NCBI GenBank assembly: GCA_035610835.1
Contig: CM069452.1
Span: 9,381,109 to 9,445,108, forward strand
From: Ophiura sarsii
Taxonomy: Eukaryota; Echinodermata; Ophiuroidea; Amphilepidida; Ophiuridae
DNA length: 64,000 nt
Reading direction: 5' to 3'
In this document: one piece after another, positions 56,008-64,000 of the stretch
Position numbering within the stretch: the first letter of the stretch is position 1
How the letters are laid out: the number at the start of each line of letters is the position of its first letter
Notes under the pieces: generated by a model
What the model was told of the DNA's origin: nothing
The model's database searches: none
The model's input: only the letters and a program-made list of their open reading frames with translations
Position numbers and translations under genes: made by a program

Positions 56008-56107
56008 AAACACACCAACCAACCAACAAAACAGAACAAACCAAACCAAACCAAACTAAATCTAAATAAATCAAACCAAACAAAACAAAACCAAAACAAA
56101 CAAACAA
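56008..56107. repeat. AACCAAACC-type simple repeat
   Basis: Interspersed CCAAC, CCAAA and CAAAA units over 100 bp. The minus-strand open frame (Phe/Leu/Trp-rich) is a product of the repeat. Confidence 0.9.
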
Positions 56108-56569
56108 TAACTCATAACAAAAAATCATTATTAAAAACAAAAGTTGCTTGTGGCCTTGCCCCTTTGCCAATTAAATGTGTAATCGTGGCATTTGAACTTC
56201 CATTATACAATATGGCTAATGACAACAAGCTGGTGCTAATGTTGACGGAAATGTTGCTAATTGATTATTTTTTCAACGATTATATGCATGTGACGACAGG
56301 TAATATAGTTAAATATATGTGTCTGTCTCTTATATAACTTGTAATTTATTTACAACACATCTTTGTTTGCAACCTTTCTTGAAACAAGAGGTTGTATACT
56401 TTGGTCTTTGGTTGTTCACTGAGTGCAAAATGTGCACTTGAAAATAATTAATCTATCATAGTGGATGAGATTAAATACAAGTATGAATTATGTAATTACT
56501 AATGTTGAGAGTATATGTGCCAGTCATGTCAAAAAGGAAATGTTGTCGGCAGACACGGTTCAGTTCTGA

Positions 56570-56800
56570 GATAGAGTCTAATATATTTGGTGAAATATAA
56601 AGAAAATAACAGAAAAAAATATGCTTCTTTAACTCATATCTTGTGATTACTAAGTCCCATTAATACTTTCAACAAGGTATCATTTCGAAGTCCCATTAAT
56701 ACTTTCAACAAGGTATCATTTCAAAGCTTAAAATGTGCTCTTTCAATTCACACCAATAACTTGGATTTGACTCGGACCTCCAACATGTGACGGGTCACAT
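56570..56800. mobile_element. MITE with GACGGGTCACA end, copy 2, with internal tandem duplication
   Basis: It shares CTCATATCTTGTGATTACTAAG and GGATTTGACTCGGACCTCCA with 21305-21482 and keeps the right end GACGGGTCACA; the left end is lost. A 34-bp piece beginning AAGTCCCATTAATACTTTCA is duplicated in tandem inside it (about 56658-56725). Confidence 0.72.
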
Positions 56801-57312
56801 ACGAGCATTTTCACTTGGCAAAATATATATTTGTCTGTTTTACAAGTAGTGCGACATTATAATTGACGCTGTTTATTTAAAGTTGGCCACTTAACCATAC
56901 ATATATATAAACCCTTGAAGGCACATGTGCAAGATAGGGGTCCAGATCTGACCTGGCAGAGTGTTATGCACGTCCAGATCCTGACAAAATGCACCACTTC
57001 CGTGCGACCACTCATATGACTAAGATTGAGGGAAGTGTCGCGTTAAACCAACCCCATCGTACACACACGCCAATACAAGCGTGGGCCAACAGTATGACAG
57101 CAGGGGAGGATGACTAGTACATTTTTAGTGAGTTGTTAAATAATCAAAACAAGGGGGTAGGTAACTGTTTAGACCTTATTTGAAGTGAAATCAAGTTTTC
57201 TTGGAATATAGTCTCATGCTATGAGATTCTATATTTATAATCTATGTTGATCATTTTATGTTTCAAAGTATGACCAATCTTGATTCATATCCTATTTTTG
57301 CACACTCAATCC

Positions 57313-57459
57313 ATAAGCCTTATCGCCAATCGGAAAAAATCCATTGATTATCCTTTTCTGATGCATTGTGGGATCCAGGATGGGGCAGAATTTGCACTTT
57401 TGCGATCCCACAATGCATCAGAAAAGGATAATCAATGGCTGATTCGCGATAAACCTTAT
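57313..57459. mobile_element. Fold-back element with 35-bp perfect inner inverted repeat
   Basis: The arm at 57341-57375 (CCATTGATTATCC... GGGATC) is exactly complementary to 57404-57438, with a 28-base loop. Outer arms (ATAAGCCTTATCGCCAATC and the complement of GATTCGCGATAAACCTTAT) continue with a few mismatches. In RNA this would be a strong hairpin. Confidence 0.85.
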
Positions 57460-57604
57460 AGTTTTATACAGTCCAGTTTAAATGCCATTTTGGGGAATTG
57501 TTCAAATGATTTGTATTAAATTGTTAAAATGTGGCTATGAAATCATTTGAAACACACAATTAAGATACTATGACAATTGTATTCAAATTATAAAATATAA
57601 TAAA

Positions 57605-57884
57605 CCCTAACCCTACTACACCACACGGAACAACACTGCCAGCAGCTCTTCTGGGCGAGTGCACAAAACTTGTATCCCCAATGCACTCAACCCGGGTATA
57701 TAGGGTGTGCGAACATTTAGCCTGGCAAGCCCAGCGCTTGTGGTGTCATGATTGTTTGCCTTGTCCGTCACGCCGGCGACCCGAGTTCAATCCCCAGGGG
57801 TGGCAGATATAATTTTGTTGTCCCCCATTTAACCCCCTCCCCCTGTTTTTTATCCATCCCACTGCTACAATTCTAGGGTTAGGG
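57605..57884 (+). mobile_element. Element with telomere-like ends and an internal tRNA-like segment, copy 2
   Basis: A 280-bp unit starting CCCTAACCCT and ending AGGGTTAGGG, with TAAA and TTAT flanks (each one mismatch from TTAA). As in copy 1, a TATATAG motif is followed by a tRNA-like stretch (about 57734-57800) ending with the box B-like GAGTTCAATCC. Overall sequence identity to copy 1 is low; the shared architecture is the evidence. Confidence 0.62.
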
Positions 57885-58050
57885 TTATCAGTATCGACTA
57901 TAAAACACACACATAAGACTGCAAGTCAGGGAACAAAAATAAAAACAGCAAAGTATTTTTTCACCCAATAATATAGTCGAGGGTTTAAAGGACTTAGCAA
58001 AGGGTGCAAAATGACATCATTACCAACAAGTGAAATTAAATTCAAGAAAA

Positions 58051-58236
58051 AACAAATGTCATTGACAATATTACACAATGTAATGATAACGATAATGATA
58101 AAATTGTTATAACTCCGCTTTATGTTTTTATGGTTTCAATGCGGGGAAAACAAACGTCATTGACAATATTACACAATGTTGATAATGATAACATTGTTAT
58201 AATTCCACTTTATGTTTTTATGGTTTCAATGCGGGG
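58051..58236. repeat. Tandem duplication of about 90-98 bp
   Basis: ACAAATGTCATTGACAATAT ... TTTCAATGCGGGG occurs twice with a small deletion in the second unit. Confidence 0.9.
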
Positions 58237-58731
58237 GACATGGAAATCTTATGCATTGTAACCTATATAAGGAATATGATATGCTGAAGACCCATCTATT
58301 TCGCTGGCTTCAGAAAGTCTGAGAAAATGCCATTTTCAAGCCAGATATAAACAATTTCCTTCAAAATAGAGACAATTTCCCTCGATGTTATAATTGTTTC
58401 CACAGACTTTATTCCAAGTCTAAAAAAGTCTTTGTAGACCGAAAGAGTGATGTGAAATCCTAAATGTGACAAAGTCACATGGATAGGGGGATGTATTTAC
58501 AAATGAACATTGATGGTTTATTTTCATGCAAAGGTTTATCGTTAAAACAACACCTTTCTCAATGCATTCAAATTGTATGTGACATATGAGGTAGAAAATC
58601 CTTTTTATTTTCTTTCTTTTTCATATTTAATTTCATGAATATTTTTAAATACATGCTTCCGGCATTAGCTCCTTTTTGATGTGAGTGTGACAGTCACAAA
58701 TAGGCAAACTTCAATGAAGTTATGCATCTTA

Positions 58732-59044
58732 GGCTAAATTTAAAAAAATCTTTTGTCTCAAAGCTCTTCAGTTTTTCAAAACCTAATGCGGAATGCGTTT
58801 TTTTTAAAGTTTTTTTTATTTTTATTTTTTAAATATAAAATATTGAAATCCTTGTAAAAGTGACCTTTTGTATTTAAAATGATGTGATCAATGAAAATCT
58901 GAAAAATCTATGACATTTTGGGATTTTTTTTTTTTTTTGAAAGAAAAAAAGAAAGAAAACAAATTAGATTTTTGTTTTTCTAATGCGCATCAATAAACTA
59001 ACGCGCGCGGGAGCTTTGAGACAAATGATTTGTTTAATTTAGCC
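58732..59044. mobile_element. MITE with TTA duplication (PIF/Harbinger-like), GGCTAAATT ends
   Basis: The inverted ends GGCTAAATTTAAAAAAATC and the complement of AATTTAGCC, each continuing to TTTGTCTCAAAGCTC, form a repeat of about 35 bp. TTA occurs at 58729-58731 and 59045-59047. A 3-bp TWA duplication suggests PIF/Harbinger. Its ends resemble those at 46378-46662 and 19431-19672. Confidence 0.8.
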
Positions 59045-59293
59045 TTATGAAACTACTACAAATGACATGTATTCTTGGCTGATATTTCTACTATCCAACA
59101 ATCCCATTTGCAGTTACATGTAGTACCTATATTACTTGCAAATTTAATCGATAACAAAAAGGCTTCAATTTATTTCATTTTTCAATATGGGACCAATATC
59201 AATTTATCATTTAAGAGCAAGTCATTTGGGTAATATGTCAAATCAAGTCACAAGTCAACAAATATCACAACCCTGTCAAAACCAACCTGCTTT

Positions 59294-59548
59294 CAGGGAT
59301 GCAAGTGGGTGATTGATCAATTTCCTGAACTTTTTACGCGAGCTTGGCCAGATGGCCCGAGCGTTTGCGCGCGGCATCAACATTTTATAGGGGCTTGTCT
59401 GGATTATAGGCTATATATAGGCATCCCCTAAAAAAAACCATGTTTGACTCTTTTTATGCTGAAATAACATCATCCGATTTCGGAATTCTTTTCTTTTTAT
59501 GGCCAAATATCTGAAATTCCGGATATTTCCAGAAGTCTTGCATCCCTG
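59294..59548. mobile_element. MITE with CAGGGATGCAAG ends
   Basis: Perfect 12-bp inverted ends CAGGGATGCAAG and CTTGCATCCCTG bound 255 bp. CAGGG ends suggest hAT, but the expected 8-bp duplication is not visible. The MEF2-type palindrome CTATATATAG lies inside at 59411-59420. Confidence 0.72.
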
Positions 59549-60632
59549 TGCATAAGTCACTTTCAACACAATTAACTTACCTGAATGACAGTATCAATGC
59601 ATTTACTGACCATGTTTCAGTGTCTTCACAATCTTCAACGAATCTCAGGTTATACACATTTCAAGACCCTAATAATGTTGACTTAAATTGAAGTCATGGC
59701 CATCTGACAACACTGAAAAATGCTACCACTCATCCATACAGTTAAGATGATACAAAGCTAAGGTATATGATGTCTCCCTAAAATGATAATGTTATGGTAT
59801 CAGTTCTTTGCCCTTAATAATTCCATATTGATTAATTGTGAAGCATATACTGATCCCATTTACCAATGGCATTTGATCAATAACCACACAGCCTTAATTC
59901 CACTGATGTTGATTTATTTGACTTGTTATTGAATTATTACAAGGGCTATACAAACCAGTTACAATAGTTGATTTGGTCAAGTCTGTATGTTGTTTACAGA
60001 ATTATGTGGACAATTCAAAAGGGCCTTGGCTTGAGTGGAAGGGCCATGAAATGGAGATACAGGTTGAATTACCTGTATGTGTAGTTATTGTGTTCAAGAG
60101 ATGATAGGGAATGTTCACGTGTCTCCACACTGGTTCTGAGCATTTGTTATCTCTAAACATTGTGGATTTTATTTCCATGAAATGAACACAATACCGGTTG
60201 AACACCTTTTAAGCCATTAGGCCACTGAAACTTCATTACGAGTTTCCGGTCACATTTTTCCAGCTCACAATGAGGCAACTATTTCATTATTCATTATTCT
60301 TTATTTTAAAGAATCGGTTATTTAACCTATCGTCCTGGATCTTAACCAACTAGATTAGAACATTGTGAATCAAATCAAGGCCCAAAACAGCGTAACAAAC
60401 CTAAGGCCTAAGGAAGAGCCTTTCTCCTCCCTAACCAACTGAACCTGGAGAGGTCTGTGAACCCCATTGACAGTCAATCAACTATTGAATACCATGTGCT
60501 GAAGCCAAGGGACCGTTGCCATCTAGACAACACATGCCAAATGTTGCTGACCTCCAGGCAGAGGTAGAGTAGAGTGTGCAAGCACATGAGATGTTAGACT
60601 TGATCCAATTGAGAAAAAAATACCAAACTAAA

Positions 60633-60890
60633 AGGTGTTTTTTTAAAGTTATTTTTAAAAGTTATTTTTAAAAGTTATTGTTTAAATTCATTTTTATAAG
60701 TTATTTTTAAAAGTTGTTTTTAAAAGATGTTTTTAAAAGTTATTTTTAAAAGTTATTGTTTAAATTTATTTTTAAAAGTTATTTTATTAAAGTTTTTTTA
60801 ATAGTTAGTGTTTAACTTTATTTTTAAAAGTTATTTTCAAAAGTTAAAAGTTAGTTTCTATTTTATTATTTATTTAGTTATTAACATTTA
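60633..60890. repeat. AAAAGTTATTTTT minisatellite
   Basis: A 12-14 bp unit TTTTTAAAAGTTA repeats with small variations for about 250 bp; extreme AT content. Confidence 0.9.
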
Positions 60891-62918
60891 TTTATTTAAA
60901 TGTTCTGACTTATTTTCAAACTTGTGAAATTCTAAATCTAGTCTAGAGCTGAACGGTGCTGCTGGTCATAATAGGGATTTCCAGAAGGCAATTTGGACAG
61001 GGATTTATATACTTGGATGGCAATGTCGTATTTCTATGAATTTTACGATGCAGATTTCATCTTAATTTGGAACTTTTGGGATTTTATAGACCCACACATA
61101 TTATTCAGAATAATCAGTCTATCTAAAAATGCAGAACATTTTTTAGTGATTTGTTGGTCGCGTGCAAAGGCGTCGAATTCGATGTTGTTGTTTACATGAC
61201 ATGTTTTCCGATATTGCTATATTGCTGCCTTTTTAAAGGCATGTTTACCGTTTGTTGCAATGGTTTACAGTTATACTAATTGCATATTTTTCAATGTAAT
61301 GAAACCATAGCGGATCAACGAAACCCCTCGGAAGCAATACGGTGTTTGTTGTAAGTTTTTTGTCACAAAAAATTACTGAACTGAACGAGTGAAAAAATGG
61401 AATTTTTCAAAATAATGAATTACTTTTCAGATTTTCGATTTCTAACGCGGGTGGAAAATCATAACGCGGGCGGGACGGGAAACTCAACATTGAGTTTCAG
61501 GGGCCTTACCTGTATGCGTAGTGTCTTATCCTGTTTGCGGTGCACTTAAATTGCAGAGTAATTTAATAAAAGCACTCTTAGATCAAAAAGCATCGTCATG
61601 ACAAATATTCATATTCCAACAGCTTTAACTTTTAAGTAAACTCAATTTTGTCTTTTTGGGCTGCCTATGAGAAATAACTTCTGGGTCAAATCCAAATCTT
61701 TCATCAACATTAGCAAGAACAAGGCAAAACATGCAGAGAATATATCTGGTCTGTAAGGTCAATGTACCCTATATCATCATCTTTAATTCAAAACAAATGT
61801 TTCCATCTCCTCCAATAAAATCATTTGCACTTGAGTCCTAGCTTAAATTGTAGTAGTTATAAGACCACGGGCTACGGTTGTACGCTCAATTGTAAGTCCA
61901 CAAATCTTCATCTTATTGCCAAACTCCACCCAAGTTACACAATGTATATGCAGTAGTGTTTATTAGTACGCCACATTCAAGTGGTCCAATCAAGTGTTTG
62001 ATTAAAACTCACGCAAAATTCACTGTCAAATAAATGAACCGAGAGCTTTCAATATGTACATATACGTGAGGAGATTAAATCAGATGTTAGGCACAAAAAA
62101 AGTGTCTGTCTCACATATATTTGGGATTTGCAATTTTGTGTGTGTGTGTTTTTGGCCCACTTTTATGTTTTGCTCTTTCAGAGCCAAATAAAAATAAATC
62201 CCAAAATTTGGCTCATCGCGTAGTGCTATGCAGCAAAAGTGACTCCACATATATGCATGCAGGGTATATGTGAAACAAAACTTTTTTCTGTCTTGGCCTT
62301 ATGTGTGTTTCGTTACGAGTAACCCACATGCCAAGATTTGTGGAATTTCAAAGGGGAGGGTACCCTCTTATTAATTTTGGAGCTTATAGTTGGCATTATT
62401 TTTGAACCACAAGTCATATCTTGTTTAATCATGTTTTAAAACCTGACAATTTTGATTATTCTTTTCAAATTCTGACTATGATGTTTTTTAACCTGGGCTA
62501 CATTGGTGTTACATGGTCTATTTCATGAAAATATACTTCCTTTCGCAGTTTCAGGAGAATATATCAAAACATTTACATCTAAAGGGTATAAAACTATATA
62601 TATTTGGAAAGCTTATAATCTAAAGATTGTGAATGGCAACTCAAAATCAAATATACAGGGTGACCTAAACATTACACAGGGTGCAACATTTAAAATTTAA
62701 TACAAAATGATGATTTTTTTTTCTTTTCTCCATTGTCTAAAAGCAGGACCTTTTTTAAGGCTAGGTATTTTTTGGTTGTAAAAGAGTAAATTACCCATCC
62801 AGCCATATACATTATTAAATTAATTGGTCAGCTTATTAGGAAATATATATACCGGTTGGTCAAAATACCAAATATTAAATACTGGAAAAAATAACTAAAT
62901 TATGCAAATACAAATTAA

Positions 62919-63275
62919 AGGTAGATGACCCGATCACATTTTCGTAACACAGAATTATTTCAAACATACGAAGATTTTCATATCATATGAAAGCTCGTAT
63001 TTTTCTCATCATCATACTGAAATTTGACGGCCTAGATCGGTATAATTACGGAGAAATCGATTAAATAACGTCGAATTACCGCGAATGGTGGTATACCACC
63101 GATATAGTTTGTGTACAACTCAATGGGTACAGTTCACAGCATCTTGTGCGTCTAAAATAAGAACCATTAGAGCTATGCAACTCAAACTTTGGAACACAAC
63201 TTTTTTAAGGATGACCTTTCATGTAGAATAGAAAACTTCAAGTTGAAAATCGGAATGTGATCGGGTCATCTACCT
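62919..63275 (+). mobile_element. TTAA-flanked MITE, family A copy 3
   Basis: A 357-bp full-length copy with intact inverted ends and TTAA at 62915-62918 and 63276-63279. It is in opposite orientation to copy 2, with Mef2 exons 1 and 2 between them. Confidence 0.92.
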
Positions 63276-64000
63276 TTAAGACTAACTGCATCAAAATCAG
63301 AGCCTTGATAACTCTTTTCCAATTTTCCTTCAAATAATACTTTGAAACGTACGCAAAAACGGATTTGTGACTATATATATGCACATGGTTCATCCTACTT
63401 CGATAATCAGATTTGAAAATTAGTTAATTAGCTAATTAAGCAATTAAGCTAATTGATACTTTAAGTAAATGATGTAAAGCATTTTTGCATAACTAAACTG
63501 ACATAAGAATAAGAATTAGAAAGCTCTAATTACATGACAACGCTCCATTTTCACCCAAATTTTAGACAATTATCTCCTCCTCCTCATCCACTTCCTCAAC
63601 CACCCTGACTAATTGTGCTTTAATCAATTCTCTCTTCAGATTATCAAAGAGTATTAAATTGCCTTTAAAATAAGCCCAAACACAAGTCGATCTCGTGAAG
63701 GGTTAACACAAATACAATAGCCTAAAGACAAAAAAATAATTAAAATGCAAAATAACCACCTTTTTGGTGCTGAGGTAACAAAATATGACCTTATAAACAG
63801 TTGTGAATTCAACTTTGACTTCCTTGCACACACATCCGTACTTAAAGGTTGAACAAAGAATAAAAAGAAAGCTTTTAGTTTCTAAGACGATTTTGCATAA
63901 CCACAACAAAATGGACATACAAATTTATACTAATTACTACGCCATATAACTGGGGTACACTTTCCCCATACCATACTGAATACAATCTGTGGCATTAAAA

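Larger units (their letters stand above)
52578..64000. other. Upstream of the Mef2 start codon: probable 5' UTR, 5' intron and/or promoter DNA
   Basis: No coding exon is supported. MEF2 genes usually have untranslated first exons far from the ATG, so part of this is likely 5' intron. Two good minus-strand splice donors (CAG|GTAAGT at 59583-59575 and CAG|GTAAGG near 61505-61510) could end untranslated exons, but this is unproven. Repeats recognised: 53405-53549, 54456-54670, 55002-55240, 56008-56107, about 56570-56800, 57313-57459, 57605-57884, 58051-58236, 58732-59044, 59294-59548, 60633-60890 and 62919-63275. Confidence 0.6.

Noticed and set aside
55899..56170. Phe/Trp/Leu-rich minus-strand frames that look like membrane proteins
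   Set aside because: They are translations of the AACCAAACC simple repeat.

Overview
This is eukaryotic, AT-rich animal genomic DNA. It holds one gene that can be proved from the sequence: a complete, intron-rich MEF2 (myocyte enhancer factor 2) MADS-box transcription factor gene on the minus strand. Eight coding exons between 52577 and 11240 join with canonical GT-AG junctions and matching phases into a 1452-nt reading frame (483 residues plus stop). The exons are 52577-52524, 49722-49519, 30859-30722, 29442-29166, 18638-18478, 16169-16046, 13196-13010 and 11546-11240. The protein runs from the MADS box and MEF2 domain, through an alpha2-like exon, four SPQP repeats, a MAPK-docking-like segment and two Gln/His tracts, to a sumoylation/phosphorylation motif and a basic C-terminus.

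The single MEF2 gene with vertebrate-like exon boundaries, long introns, tRNA-derived SINEs and a dense, mixed set of short inverted-repeat elements suggests a non-vertebrate, probably marine animal. An invertebrate deuterostome such as an echinoderm or hemichordate is my best guess, but the protein alone does not settle it. No bacterial-type operon, CRISPR array or functional RNA gene was found.

Layout: 1-11239 is downstream of the stop codon (3' UTR grading into intergenic DNA); 11240-52577 is the coding part of the gene with seven introns; 52578-64000 is upstream and probably holds 5' UTR exons, a large 5' intron or the promoter, none of which can be fixed here.

The non-coding DNA is mostly repeats. 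Four sequence-unrelated groups of short elements are bounded by TTAA or a one-base variant: three copies of a ~355-bp family, five of a ~240-bp family, one 374-bp fold-back, and two ~280-bp elements with telomere-like ends around a tRNA-like segment. Others carry different target-site signatures: a hAT-like element with a perfect 8-bp duplication, a fold-back with a perfect 9-bp duplication, two TA-type families and a TTA-type family. Many minisatellites and long poly(G)/poly(C) runs are also present. Features that may bear on MEF2 expression are a degenerate partial duplicate of exon 2 that includes its splice donor, a nine-unit minisatellite close to the exon 5 donor, a NAGNAG acceptor at exon 4, and a possible cis-regulatory block with a long hairpin in intron 1.
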